Of a DNA stretch of 64,000 nucleotides, positions 1-9,960 are shown piece after piece (the stretch's first letter is position 1; each line of letters starts with the position of its first letter). The position numbers and the translations under genes are program-made. The notes under the pieces are model-generated. The model was given only the letters and a program-made list of their open reading frames with translations. It was not told the origin of the DNA and searched no databases. The DNA comes from Ahaetulla prasina (lineage: Eukaryota > Chordata > Lepidosauria > Squamata > Colubridae), in contig NC_080543.1 of the NCBI RefSeq assembly GCF_028640845.1, positions 15,347,858 through 15,411,857 of the forward strand. Reading direction: 5' to 3'.

Positions 1-13
1 GTCCCACACAATA

Positions 14-423
14 CAGGAAGTTCTCAACTTACGACCACAATTGAGCTCAAAGTTCCTGTTGTTAAGTGAGACATTTGTTAAGTGAGTTTTGGAGCATTTT
101 ACAACTTTCTTGCTGCAATTGTTAAGTGAGTCGCTGCGGTTGATAAGTTAGTAACCGGGTTGTTAAGTGAATTTGGCTTCCCCATTGACTTTGCTTGTCA
201 AAAGGTTGCAAAGGAGGATCACGTGACCTTGGGACACAGCAACGGTCATAAGTATGAACCGTTGCCAACCATCTGAATTTGGATCACATGATCATGGGGA
301 TGCTGCAAAGGTGGTAACTGTGAAAAACGGTCATAAGTCACTTTTTTCAATTTGTTTTTCACTTTTTTTCATTATAACTTCAGACAGTCACTAAATGAAC
401 TATTGTAAATGGAGGACTATCTG
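14..423 (+). mobile_element. Tigger-like (pogo/mariner) MITE, complete
   Basis: Non-coding element of about 410 bp whose ends are inverted copies of the motif CAGGTAGTCCTCGACTTAC (here CAGGAAGTT at the left and GGACTATCTG at the right), flanked by TA on both sides (12-13 and 424-425). The interior has the family's repeated 'gttaagtgag' phrases. The same family recurs at least ten times in this window. Its class (TA-target Tc1/mariner, pogo-like) is inferred from the target site and ends; no transposase is present. Confidence 0.8.
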
Positions 424-473
424 TAATAATAATAAAAAGGGGAAGATCTGTCACTAATGAGATCCTGGCAGAT

Positions 474-570
474 ACAGAAGGATGTTACAGTGGCGATGTG
501 GGACTTGACCCCAGTCAGCACTGAAGAAGCTTCTTGGATGAGAAGCAAAACATCTTCAAGAAAAAAACAA
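474..570 (+). repeat. Penelope-like element terminal fragment
   Basis: Contains the phrase 'gaagaagcttcttggatgag' followed by 'cttcaagaaaa' and 'aagtccagctgcctcc', which I recognise as the end of a widespread vertebrate Penelope-like retroelement. Only the terminal part is present and nothing codes. The same phrase occurs inverted near 10020. Confidence 0.5.
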
Positions 571-597
571 AGGAAGTCCAGCTGCCTCCTTTGGGAA

Positions 598-646
598 TGG
601 ATGAATTGAATGAATAAATGAATGAACGAACGAATGAACGATCAAA
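598..646 (+). repeat. Degenerate (GAAT)n/(GAAC)n microsatellite
   Basis: Roughly twelve four-base units of GAAT, AATG and GAAC in phase. Confidence 0.8.
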
Positions 647-696
647 TGACCCTTCCAGTCACTCTGGAATATGGAATTCATACAATGAGATGGGAG

Positions 697-955
697 CAGA
701 GGTGATATTCAGTCGGTTCAACGGGTTCAGGCAAACCGGTAGCAGAAATTGTGGGTGAGTCCGCCCACCCGCCACAGCTCTATGCCATCCTAATTTGGCA
801 CGTTTTTGAGGCCGGGCGCATGCACAGAAGGCTCATGTGCAAGCAAAGCCCATGCGCCGAAGACCAGGTGCATGAATGGAAGACGGGCGTGTGTTTGAAG
901 CAAGTGTGTGCGCACGCAGCAAACTGGTGGTAACAAAATGTGAAACCCACCAGTG
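697..955. mobile_element. Short hAT element (CAGAGGTG...ATTCAG family)
   Basis: A 259-bp non-autonomous hAT. It begins CAGAGGTGATATTCAG, ends AACCCACCAGTG, and is bracketed by a perfect 8-bp duplication, gatgggag (689-696 and 956-963). The ends carry 'ggttcaaccggtt'-like phrases typical of this family. The reading frames across it are chance. Confidence 0.85.
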
Positions 956-1589
956 GATGGGAGGGATGGAAGGAATAGCCAGGATGTCAATAGCAGGTGC
1001 CACATCCACTCTATTCTTAAGTATTTACCTCAGGAATGAAAACTCAAGATTGGGTTCTTAAGAAGGACCTTTTCTATGCAGAACACAACTGAGAAATATG
1101 GGCCAAGTCCTACATCAGCATTTGAACATCCTTCTGTATCTGCCAGGACTCCCATTAGTGCCCCCTTTTTATTATTATTACTGTGCGAGGGTAATTAGAT
1201 TCAGAGTCTAACACTGGTGCAAACTTAATAACCAAGGACCTAAGAATTATTAAGGTAGTGTCTAAGAAGATAGGCAGTTCCAAGCCGGGTAGGGATTGTT
1301 TTTGTAAAATTAGGGTGTTCAGGTCTGGTAAATTCAATTATTTCCAGATATCAGTGGTGTCATTTAGATATTATTTCATAGCATAGCACTCAAAACTGGG
1401 AGAGTCAACTGGACCTCGTCCAGTTTCTCACAATAAATCAACAGTGTGTTTCTTCAGAGGTTTCACAGCAAAGCTGCAACGTTGGCTGTGTTCAGTCAGG
1501 GATGCTCCATGAAGATGCTACCTGCATCTTGGGCTGTTGTCATGTAAACCAACTGGGATCCGTGGAGAGAGATGATTAAATTCTGTGAT
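956..1589. other. Single-copy-looking stretch
   Basis: I see no gene, tandem repeat or recognised mobile element in this AT-rich stretch. Short reading frames here lack any recognisable domain. Confidence 0.5.
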
Positions 1590-1937
1590 GAGGTTAAAGG
1601 AACTTGGTATATTTAGCCTAAAGAAGAGGCTGTAGGGAGAAATGGTAGCATCTTCCAATACATGGATGTCCCAAGGAAGAGAGTGTAGAGTTGTTCTCCA
1701 ACACCCAAGGGTAAGACAGGTGGAAGTTTAATGGAAGAATCCAAACTTGAACCAAGGAGGAATTTCTTGAATAGCAATGCTATGGAGCAGTGGAACAAGT
1801 TGTGGATGCTCCATCACTGGAGGTTTTTAACCAAAGATGGGTCAATTTTTTAGGATGGTTTGAGGATTCCTATCCTGGTCTTGGGGAGATTGGAGCCAAA
1901 GACTTCTGATGTCTCTTCCAGCTCTGTGATTCTATGA
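1590..1937 (+). mobile_element. CR1 LINE 3'-end fragment
   Basis: Matches, with many changes, the end of CR1 elements: the coding tail ('ggagcagtggaacaag...gatgctccatcactggaggttttta') followed by the 3' untranslated part ending 'cttccagctctgtgattctatgag'. Old, decayed and non-coding. Confidence 0.75.
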
Positions 1938-2212
1938 GATGACCCAACCAAGTACCCCTTTTCCAGTCCTCAAATAGGAAGCCAATCCCCACCAAGAGGA
2001 AAGTGGACTTCAACCTCTGGAAAGCCACTGTGAGCAGAAGAAGATGGTTGGAGCTTCTGACTCCCTTAAAGTCTTGTGTCTACATTTGACTCCCATATAA
2101 AGTGCCTTCAGCAAGTGAGGACAGATCAACCCAACTGCACCTGCCCTAGGAGTGGGAAACCTGTCAGCATTCATGGGCACATTTTTGAAAGGTTTTAGGG
2201 AATTGCTGTCTG

Positions 2213-2272
2213 GGGAATTCTGGGAGCTGAAAATCCACACATCTAAAAGTTGCCAAGGTTGAGAAACATGGT
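2213..2272. mobile_element. Half of a palindromic hAT-type MITE
   Basis: Carries 'ggaattctgggagctgaaa' and 'aaagttgccaaggttgagaa', one arm of a short palindromic family seen complete at 8130, 10128, 32687, 54475, 60836 and 62944. The other arm is missing. Confidence 0.65.
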
Positions 2273-2275
2273 ATA

Positions 2276-3299
2276 CCGTGATGGCGAACCTATGGCATGT
2301 GTGCCCGAAGTGGCACGCGGAGCCATGTCGCCTGGCACGAGTGGCTTAGCCCGTTCCTCTTCTGGGTTTCTGGCATGCATGCGCATGCGATGATCAGCTG
2401 GCCTTTTTGCGTATGACAGTGCCAGAAATTGGAAGAGCTGGTCTTCCCTTTTCCTGCGTGAGCATGCGCCCTGGCCAGCTGATTGTCGCACGCACACGTG
2501 CGCCAGAAACCCAGAAGGGTAGCTGGCCGGCGCACATATGCGCGTGTTGTGTCCCACCCCCACTCCGACGAATGAGTCAAGGAAGTCCGTAACAAACTTG
2601 GCAACGAACCCTCTGCAGCTTGCCAAGTTCCTTCGAGGTTTATCAGGGCAGGCAGGAGTCCAAGTTGTGACTTCAGCGATAGGGTCCGGTATCAGCAAAC
2701 TCGATAAGACTTTGCTTGACTCAAGGTTGGAATGCCAAAAGCAGGTCCTTTATATAGGCTGTGGGGTGTGGCTGCATGACTCAGCATTTATCCAGGCCTG
2801 CCCCACCCTTCCTTCTGCTGGCATCGCCTCTCAGATCTCCGGGAGCGAGGGTCCTCCTACACTGAATTGTCTTCAGCTGGATCTGCTGTCAGCGTCTGGG
2901 AAAGAGAGGGGTCAGAGGGAGTAGGGCCGAGTGATTCCAGCACCTGGCTGGCTTCCTGCTCTGAAGGCTGAGCCAAAGGAACACACGCTGTATGAGTGAG
3001 GTTTATCAGGCTTGTCCTTTCACTCCTGGAATCCTCTCCGGGCATGAGGTCGGGGCCGGGGGCTGGAGGCATGACAGGCCGTTCATCTTCATTATCAGAC
3101 TCGGAGTCTGATAAAAGGCCCGGTTGGAGACGGGAGGGGCCCGGCTGAGGAGAGGAGGGAGGACGAGTCACAACAGCGCACCGGAAACCGGAAGTTCATT
3201 CTCTGGCAAGCATATGCGCCCTGGGGAGCTCCTCTTCCGGGTTGCGGCCCCAGACGAGCGTGCAACTGCACTCGGTGCCAAAAAGGTTTGCCATCATTG
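2276..3299. mobile_element. hAT element with CCGTGATGG ends, split by a solo LTR
   Basis: Left end CCGTGATGGCGAACC; right end AAAAGGTTTGCCATCATTG. The family is shared with 6331-7732 and 24726-25894, which show 8-bp duplications; here the flanks only partly match (tggtata on both sides). A long-terminal-repeat element (2545-3175) sits inside. Body is GC-rich with alternating CGCATGCGC, non-coding. Confidence 0.7.
2545..3175 (-). mobile_element. Solo LTR, acidic-frame family, copy 1
   Basis: On the minus strand it begins TGTTGTGACTC and ends in CA; the 5-bp flanks are gcgcg (2540-2544) and gcgca (3176-3180), a near-perfect target duplication. A TATA box (CCTATATAAAG, near 2749-2757) is preceded by CCACACCC and TGAGTCA (2777-2783). 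The minus strand is open from 3171 to 2857 as a Ser/Asp/Glu/Pro-rich peptide including SDSESDNEDE. No internal retroelement genes flank it, so it is a solo LTR. The parent class (Gypsy or endogenous retrovirus) cannot be decided from the LTR alone. Confidence 0.8.
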
Positions 3300-3658
3300 G
3301 TATAAACCAAATCTGATACTAGAATCCAGGGTCTTCCCATTCAAAGCCAGTTACAAAAGAGAACTTGTGCCGATCCTAAAATACAACATGTGGCTATGTA
3401 GATGCTTAGTCCTGCACGTGGGGAAGATACTCCATTTATTTATAAATCCAAAGAAGCTAAATCTATAGACAGAAAAATGAATTTATCAGAAAAGAAAAAG
3501 GAAGGGAAAAAACACATAGGATGTCAAACAAAATCAGTAGGGACGACTTAAGTTAGTTACTTATTACCTTTTTATATAAGGTTTTGGATTTCAGCCTATT
3601 TGTTGCAAAAGTTTATATTTGCTGAGGCCAAGTTTTCACAAGTGTGTGTGCATATGTA

Positions 3659-3715
3659 TACCACACACACACACACACACATACATACATATACACACAC
3701 ATATATACACATACA

Positions 3716-3757
<42 letters not shown>

Positions 3758-3780
3758 CATGTGCATGTCTATATGTCTGT
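3659..3780 (+). repeat. (CA)n / (TG)n microsatellite
   Basis: A (CA)n run followed by (CATA)n and then about 18 TG units, making an inverted purine/pyrimidine arrangement that could fold on itself. Reading frames here are cysteine/valine or threonine/histidine runs and are not genes. Confidence 0.95.
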
Positions 3781-3781
3781 A

Positions 3782-4019
3782 TGTGTTTGTTTCCCCAAAA
3801 ATAAGACCCAACCGGTAAATAAGTTCTAGCATGATTTTTCAGGATGCTTGTAATATAAGCGCTACCCCCAAAATAAGCCCCATTTAAGATTGTCAGCCAG
3901 ATGGGTGCATTTAGTACCGTATTTCCCCCAAAATAAGACCTAACCTGAAAATAAGCCCTAATGTGTCTTTTGGAGCAAAAATTAATATAAGACCCGGTCT
4001 TATTTTCAGGAAAACACAG
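3782..4019. mobile_element. TA-flanked MITE with CCCCRAAAATAAGAC ends
   Basis: Ends are inverted copies of TGTTTCCCCAAAAATAAGAC, flanked by TA (3780-3781 and 4020-4021). Internal 'aataagcccta' phrases repeat the end motif. Same family at 33453, 42984 and 54785. Likely Tc1/mariner-type by target site; non-coding. Confidence 0.75.
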
Positions 4020-4213
4020 TACATACACACACATGTATGTATATGTACATAAGAGAGAAATGGGTTTGCTAAAGAACAATCTGTGATCATGAATGCAGAC
4101 AGAGGAACAATTAATTTTATAAATATAGCTGGCTTAAATTATAAAAATAAATGAATTGTTATTATGTTAATGATGAGTCTTCTTTGGAAGAAGGAGCGGT
4201 ACAGCTTCTAACT

Positions 4214-4251
<38 letters not shown>

Positions 4252-4262
4252 GTGTGTGTATG
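4214..4262 (+). repeat. (TG)n microsatellite
   Basis: About 22 near-perfect TG units with one TGCG interruption. Confidence 0.95.
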
Positions 4263-4957
4263 TACACAAGCATGATTAAATTTATCACACGGACACATTC
4301 TTATGGATTGGATTCAGTGGGAGCTGGCATTTGGTAAGAAAAAAGAAGCAACCAACCTACAAGAGTTTTTGTGGGTGTTTTACTGCGATCTTTTAGAGGG
4401 GAGGGGAAATTGTCTTCAATTTTAGGATGTCTGTTCTTTGAAGTAAATGCGGTAAAATGCGGGAGAGCTGAAATTAACTGAACTGGTAAGTTCAGCCGAA
4501 GAGAAACGTGAAAGTTCATGGCAAGTCTCCCGAAAGGACAGAGTCAATAATAATACAGTGATTAAAAATAATAATCTATTAAATGTACATGCTGCCCAAC
4601 CTCCAGCTACATTGGGCAGGAGAGACCAAGGTCAACTAAGTCAGACAGGGACATGGCTGCAAATCTTTTTAACATGAGCCACAGTACAAATCACATTGAT
4701 GATAATTGCTGTCCTGATCATTGCAAATTCAATATTCCTAAATCCATTCCACTATATAAAATGGGGGGTGGGGGGGCTTTGACTGTAAGAGACGGAAATA
4801 ATAATAATAACAGTAGAATTACAAATAAATAAATCTCTCTTGGGGAGAGAGAGAGAGATTTTTAATCTGAGTTGGCTAAAAGTAGTTAAAATTTTTAGGT
4901 TATGAACCCAATGTAATTTCACTGACCAATTAGTTGAGAGTTCCCAAGAGACATTTA
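4263..4957. other. No gene recognised
   Basis: AT-rich sequence with short simple runs (a G-run near 4763 and GA repeats near 4845) and no recognised gene. The only long frame (minus, 4301-4519) has no identifiable domain. Confidence 0.5.
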
Positions 4958-5483
4958 TTTATAATAATAAGAACAGAATTGGAAGGGACCTTGGAGGTCT
5001 TCTAGTCCAACCCCCTGCCCAGGCAGGAAACTCTACCCCACTTCAGACAAATGGTTATCCAATCTCTTCCTAAAAACTTCCAGTGTTGAAGCATTTACAA
5101 CTTCTGGAGGCAAGACATTCCACTGATTAATTGTTCTAGCTGTCAGGAAATTTCTCCTTAGTTCTAAGTTGCTTCTCTCTTTGGTTAGTTTCCACCCATT
5201 GCTTCTTGTCCTGCCCTCAGGTGCTTTGGAGAATAGCTTGACTCCCTCTTCTTTGTGGCAGCCCCTGAGATATTGGAATACTGCTATCATGTCTCCCCTA
5301 GTCCTTCTTTTCATCAAACTAGACATATCCAGTTCCTGCAACCGTTCTTCATATGTTTTATCCTCCAGTCCCCTAATCATCTTTGTTGCTCTTCTCTGCA
5401 CTCTTTCTAGAGTCTCAACATCTTTTTTACATCGTGGCGACCAAAACTGAATGCAGTATTCCAAGTGCGGCCTTACCAAGCTA
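4958..5483 (-). pseudogene. CR1 LINE, C-terminal ORF2 piece and 3' tail
   Basis: Minus-strand frame 5479-5033 (148 codons, open) matches the last part of CR1 ORF2, the polyprotein with endonuclease and reverse transcriptase. Recognisable phrases are RPHLEYCIQFW, LERVQRRATKMI, YEERLQEL, FQYLRGCHKEEG and INQWNVLPPEVV. The catalytic YXDD region lies upstream in intact elements and is absent, so this is a 5'-truncated insertion. Beyond the stop the 3' untranslated tail continues to about 4960, ending in the minus-strand phrase 'ggtcccttccaattctgttc' and then ATT-rich DNA. The open frame reflects a fairly young copy, not a working gene. Confidence 0.9.
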
Positions 5484-5716
5484 TTATAGTTGTATTCTAC
5501 CGTTTTTAGTTTTAGAAATAACTCAAGGCGGCAAAATATCTAACACACCTTCCTCCTCCTATCTTTCCCACACAACAACAACCCTGTGTGGTGGGCTGGG
5601 CTGAGAAAGTGTGACTGGCTCAAAGTCATCCAGCTGGCTTTCATGCCTGCGGCAGGACTTGAACTCATGATCCCTGGTTTCTAGCCTCGTGCCTTAACTA
5701 CGATACCAAACGGGCT
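5484..5716 (-). mobile_element. tRNA-derived SINE
   Basis: Minus-strand reading begins with a tRNA-like head ('taaggcacgaggctagaaac', then a B-box-like 'gagttcaagtcc') and passes through 'gtgactttgagccagtcac' into a tail resembling an L2-type LINE 3' end ('gccttgagttatttc'). It abuts the CR1 tail. Confidence 0.65.
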
Positions 5717-5756
5717 GTTTGGATTGGTGTAGATTTGTACAAAGTGAACTGCCATC

Positions 5757-6330
5757 ATGGAATCATAGAGCTGGAGGAACCTAAGAGATCATAAAGTCCA
5801 ACCCACTGTACAATGCAGGACTCGCTTACACCCGGGTTCCTCAAATTCTTTGCTCTTGCAACCCCTCCCCACTTTTAAACAGGACCCTATGCAGGACCCC
5901 AGAATAGCTTTTCTTTTATATGGGTTATATTGGTCAATATTTACTGCGTTCAACATTAAAAAATGGACACATTGGTGGAATATTGATTTGTTGAATCCTG
6001 TGAAAGCTAAAATATTAAAACTAATAGAGATTGACAGAAATAACATATTTATTTTCTCATTAAATTTATTTGCTGCCCAGCTTGTATCAAAACAACTCTG
6101 GGCAGCTAAAAAAAACAACCCACCTCTATATAATGTTAGTAAATAAAAAGTAAGAATGAGTAGAGTGACATTGTTTTAATTTTTTGCAAATATCTTCAAT
6201 ATCTGGCGAAACGAAATTGATTTTCTAGACCTCTGAGCGGAAGCCTCTTCACACAACCGCTGCACTTCATCATCTCCAATTTCCAGCTTCTGTTTAAAAA
6301 CCTCCAGTGAGGTTCAGGAAGGTATCAAAG
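5757..6330. other. Decayed CR1, L2-tail and hAT pieces
   Basis: 5757-5825 is a minus-strand CR1 tail ('aatcatagagctggaggaac'). 5835-5900 resembles the start of a hAT ('ttcctcaaattctttgctc'). 6055-6110 is a minus-strand L2-type tail ('tttatttgctgcccag'). 6184-6296 has a short minus-strand frame discussed among the rejected items. No gene is called. Confidence 0.5.
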
Positions 6331-6473
6331 CAATGATGGTTAAGCTTTTTGGTGCAGAGGGCCCAAAGTGTGCGTGTGAATGCATGCATGCGAGCCCGAG
6401 CCCCAAAATCCAATGCGAGCATCTCCGCGCATGTGTGCACATACCCTACCCATGTGCCCTGCACCCCCATACC

Positions 6474-6818
6474 CAGTGGTGAAATCTGAACTGGTTTACT
6501 ACAGTTTCGGTGGCTGTACATGTACTCTGCTTGCCAAATGCACCACGCACCAAATGAGACAATCGCCCGGCTCAGCTGTGATTGTCAGAGCCTTTCTTTT
6601 TACCTTTTAAAAGCATTTTTTAAAAAACCTATTCCTACCATTCGAGTGGGAAAAGCGAGCGAGCCAGAAAGAAGCGGCAAGCAGGCAAGCGGGCATCTGG
6701 GCGATTGGGTGAGCATGGACAGAGGGCCAGGGATTTTTGCTACCAGTTCTCCGAACCACCCGCCACCATTGCTACCGGATCACCCGATCCGGTCCGAACC
6801 GGGAACATTTCATCCCTG
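6474..6818. mobile_element. Short hAT element (CAGTGGTGAAATC type)
   Basis: Begins CAGTGGTGAAATCTG, ends AACATTTCATCCCTG, with a perfect 8-bp duplication cccatacc (6466-6473, 6819-6826). Contains 'ttttaaaagcattttttaaa', the AT-rich core shared with 8955-9450, 30183-31539 and 51350-52277. Confidence 0.85.
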
Positions 6819-7089
6819 CCCATACCCCATTTTGGCTTCCAGGTTGGTGCAGGAGGCTTTCCAGGTTCAAAATGGGGTGCGGGAGGGCCCCCGTGCCCCA
6901 TTTTGGGCCTGGAAAGCCTCCTGCACCAACCTGAACCCCCTAGCACACACACCCCAGCCCCCATGCATGCACAAGCACATCCCCCTCATGCGTCCCTCCC
7001 CCTGCACATGCATAACAGAGACCCAAAGACCAGCTGGCCAGCGGGAGGCATACACACATCGTGGTGGAAATGGGCTGGGGCAACAGCTG

Positions 7090-7662
7090 TGTTGTGGCTC
7101 CAGCCCCCCCCCCCTCCGGGCCTGGCCCCCTGCCAGAGAGTGACTCAGAGAGTGAGGGGGAAAGGCCATCAGGGCTCCCTTCTGCAGGGCCGGCTTCCCT
7201 GGCTCAGCTCCAGGAGCCAGAGGCAGGCCAGGTGGAAGAAATAACGAGGCCTCTGTCTCCTGTATCTCCCCCCGCCCAGGCAATGCTCCCAGACCCAGCT
7301 GAGGACAATCAGTCCTGGTTGGACCCTAGGTTTCGTAGACAGGAGAGGCGGGAACAACAGAAGCAGGGGTGGGGCAGATCTAGGAATGCTGAGTCACGGA
7401 GCCACACCCCACAGGGTATAAAAGCAGCAGGAGCTGCTATACTACTCCGTGGCAAACAAATCAACTGCTTAGAGAGAACTTGAGCTGAAGTACTGTTTGT
7501 TCCTGGTTTCCTGGTTGACTCGCCGGCATCAAGAAAAGATAACAGAGAAACTTGGCAGACGCTCGCTAGTTTGCTGCCAGAGCTGATAGCTGCCATGGAC
7601 TGAATTGCCGGCTAATTAAGTCATTGCTCGTGCCTCCCGGACTGAGGTGGGGGGGCAGAACA
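7090..7662 (+). mobile_element. Solo LTR, acidic-frame family, copy 2
   Basis: 573 bp, TGTTGTGGCTCC to GCAGAACA, with flanks agctg (7085-7089) and agctt (7663-7667). The promoter block reads TGAGTCA (7390-7396), CCACACCCC, then TATAAAAG (7417-7424). The frame beginning at LTR base 2 stays open to 7483, covering an acidic stretch (PESDSESEGE) followed by a basic one (WLDPRFRRQERR). An ATG is not conserved at the start of the frame. It looks like a protein tail running into the LTR rather than an independent gene, which is an inference. Confidence 0.85.
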
Positions 7663-7740
7663 AGCTTGCATGCCCACAGAGAGGGCTCTGCGTGCCACCT
7701 GTGGCAGGTGTATAATAGGTTTGCCATCACGGTATCAAGA

Positions 7741-8125
7741 AACCCTATGAAGAAAGAGTCCAGAAATCATTAGAAGCCACAGAAAAGAAGTTCCAGGGGA
7801 AGAAAAATCTGATACCAGAAATCTTCACATGCAGACACAATTCATTGGAGAATTGCAAGGAACATGTCCCATCAATAATGAAAGAAATCAGGAAAGGGAT
7901 TTTATGTTTACACGCAGTAAAAAACGAGTGAAGCTTCCCTCAGACCATCATGGCCGCCATTTTGACTTTTTGGATCACACCCTTAGATGTCCTCAGCCGG
8001 GAAGGTGGATTTACAAAAATGTGAAATGCATTTCACATTTTAAAGAAGAGTGAGAAAAAGGAAGAGCTTTTATGTATTATCCATTCATTTTGTAAGAAAA
8101 TGATTTCAAACGTATCGACGCCTGA
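7741..8125 (+). other. Unassigned stretch with one 64-codon frame
   Basis: From about 7744 a frame without stops runs to about 7930 and includes KKPYEERVQKSLEATEKKF. It is lysine/glutamate-rich, has no conserved start, and I recognise no protein. No flanking splice signals were convincing, so no gene is called. Confidence 0.3.
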
Positions 8126-8129
8126 AAAA

Positions 8130-8265
8130 CCTCCTAACTTCTCCACCTTGGGGATTTCAAGATATGTGGACTTCAGTTCCCAGAATTCCCCAGCCAGGCA
8201 TGCTCGTTGGGGAATTCTGGGAGTCAAAATCCATATAACTTAAAAGTTGCTAATGTTGAAGAAGA
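8130..8265. mobile_element. Palindromic hAT-type MITE
   Basis: Two inverted arms: 'ggacttcagttcccagaatt' on the left and 'aattctgggagtcaaaatcc' on the right, joined by 'ccagccaggcatgctcgttgg'-like spacer sequence. Same family as 60836-60924, where the 8-bp duplication is perfect. Confidence 0.7.
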
Positions 8266-8954
8266 CCCATCTTAGATCAATCTGAAATCCCAAGATGGAT
8301 GCAAATGCTCTTTTCTAACTGGCCTTCAGAGTCTCTCCAACTATGGCTACAATCAATGGCGCATCTCTTCCATGGAATTATTTGACTGCCTTTTTAATGG
8401 ATTTTTAGGCAAAGCATCCATGGTGCCTTCATCCCAGTTTAGAGAAAAAGATGTTTAGTCCCATCTTCATAAAAGACTAGCCTTGCCTGCCTTGCGCAGC
8501 CAAATACCTGTATCACTGATGATGTTACCTAGTTTGGTAATGAAACATCTGCAAGAAAACAACCATTCTCAGAGGACCTCACATTTCAACCCTGAGCTGC
8601 AAATATTCTCTTCAAAAGAGCCATCAAACCCAGAAGAAAAAACAGGGAGTCATCTACAACACACAATGTAAGAACAGCAATACCCACAAAACAAATAAAT
8701 AAAAATAGGTAGGGCAAACAGGCAAGAAGACTGGCAGAATGCAATCCATGAACACCAACTGGCAGTCAGAAGGCATAACGAAAATTCTTTAATTTCACAA
8801 CATATAGATAGATTTAACCATAGTTTCAATTGAGAAAATGTGACAATCCTAGACCAGGCCAAGTCCCAAAATGCCAGGGAATTTCTAGAAGCCTGGCAGT
8901 CTAGCAAATCAATAGACATCAATAGACACACAGACATTAACAACATCTATAGAC

Positions 8955-9450
8955 CAGTGGGTGAAATGTAAAATTTGTTACTACCGGTTCTGTGGGCATG
9001 GCTTGGTGGTGGTGGGGATAATGTGACTGGGTGGGCGTGGCCAACTTTTTTTTTAACTTTTAAAAGCATTTTTTCTACAACCTCTTTGGCTGAAGAGGTT
9101 GTAGAAAAAATGCTTTTAAAAGGCTCTGACAATCCCAGCTGAGTTGCCTGATCATCAGAACCTTTTAAAAGCATTTTTTTACATCCTCTTCAGTCAAAGA
9201 GCTTATAAAAGACATGCTTTTAAAGGGTTCTGACAATCCCAGCTGAGCCATGCGATCATCAGATGCTTTTTTTTTTACTTTTAAAAGCATTTTTTTGGCC
9301 GAAAGAAAAAAAATCCTTCTGATGATTGCACGGCTCAGCTGGGCATGGGCAGGGGGAGGTAGGGATTTTTGCTACCGGTTCTCCGAACCACCTGCTGCCA
9401 TCGCTATCAGATCGGGTGATCCGGTCCGAACCAGGAGCATTTCACCCCTG
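8955..9450. mobile_element. hAT element with long perfect hairpin
   Basis: Begins CAGTGGGTGAAATG, ends GCATTTCACCCCTG, with a perfect 8-bp duplication ctatagac (8947-8954, 9451-9458). Inside is a 29-bp perfect inverted repeat (9058-9086 with 9093-9121, six-base loop) and further copies of the same arm near 9165-9215 and 9270-9295. The left side has the 'gggtgggcgtggcc' module. Confidence 0.9.
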
Positions 9451-9538
9451 CTATAGACTATGCAAAAGAGACAATCAACCAACCCAGAAGAGAACAAAAA
9501 GACTCCAGCACATCTCTACCAGTAATCAGCACCCAGAT

Positions 9539-9761
9539 CAGAGGAGGTATTCAGATGGTTCGGACCGGTTCGAGTGAACCGGTAGTGGAAATCATTTCTA
9601 TGCTGTCCTATTTCAGCACGTCTTGAGGCCAGGTGCATGCGCACAAGGCGCACAGGTGAGCAAAGCACATGGGTGGAAGGCCGGGCGCATGCGCAGTGGC
9701 GCATGCTCACATTTTCAGTGCTGGGAGAACCGGTAGGTAAATTATGTAAATCCCACTTCTG
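9539..9761. mobile_element. Short hAT element (CAGAGGAGGTATTCAG)
   Basis: Ends CAGAGGAGGTATTCAG and AAATCCCACTTCTG. Flanks acccagat (9531-9538) and ccctagat (9762-9769) agree at six of eight bases. Same family as 697-955. Inserted in the Penelope-like remnant. Confidence 0.75.
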
Positions 9762-9960
9762 CCCTAGATCAGCATAGATTAAGCCCAAGGTTAACTTCAG
9801 ACCAACAATCAAGTAAGCAATACCCCAAACAAGAAACTGCCAAAGAGCCATCAGTAAACAGCCTAACCATAGACTCTCTAAGGCCGCCCTCACCCATATA
9901 GACAGGGAAAACACCCGAATATAAACTGACAGCAAACCCCACTCCTTACTCGCACGGATG

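Larger units (their letters stand above)
6331..7732. mobile_element. hAT element (CCGTGATGG family) carrying a second hAT and a solo LTR
   Basis: Starts CAATGATGGTTAAGC and ends TAGGTTTGCCATCACGG. The 8-bp flanks tatcaaag (6323-6330) and tatcaaga (7733-7740) agree at six positions. Inside are a complete hAT (6474-6818) and a solo LTR (7090-7662). Its own sequence is GC-rich with 'gcatgcatgcg' stretches and has no transposase frame. Confidence 0.75.
8483..9960 (+). pseudogene. Penelope-like element remnant, split by two hATs
   Basis: 8483-8640 carries the Penelope-like terminal phrase 'gatgatgttacctagtttgg' and 'aaacatctgcaagaaaacaa'. 8660-8954, continuing after the hAT at 9451-9538 and after a second at 9762-9950, translates with gaps into the C-terminal tail of such elements, including the phrase AREFLEAWQS. 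Penelope-like proteins join a reverse transcriptase to a GIY-YIG endonuclease. Only the end is left here, with many changes and no usable frame. The identification rests on remembered family phrases and should be confirmed by a translated search. Confidence 0.5.

Noticed and set aside
2243..2698. 151-codon minus-strand frame
   Set aside because: Crosses the junction between a hAT and a solo LTR, so it cannot be an ancestral gene.
3596..4079. Several frames over the CA/TG repeats
   Set aside because: They are translations of a dinucleotide microsatellite.
6184..6296. Minus-strand frame reading a charged 37-residue segment ending in a stop, preceded by an AG
   Set aside because: Its first codons are the CR1 phrase 'cactggaggtttttaaac', and no other exon or matching protein is recognised. 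Most likely transposon-derived.
7741..7935. 64-codon Lys/Glu-rich frame
   Set aside because: No start, no convincing splice sites, no recognised family. A chance frame of this length is expected in 64 kb.
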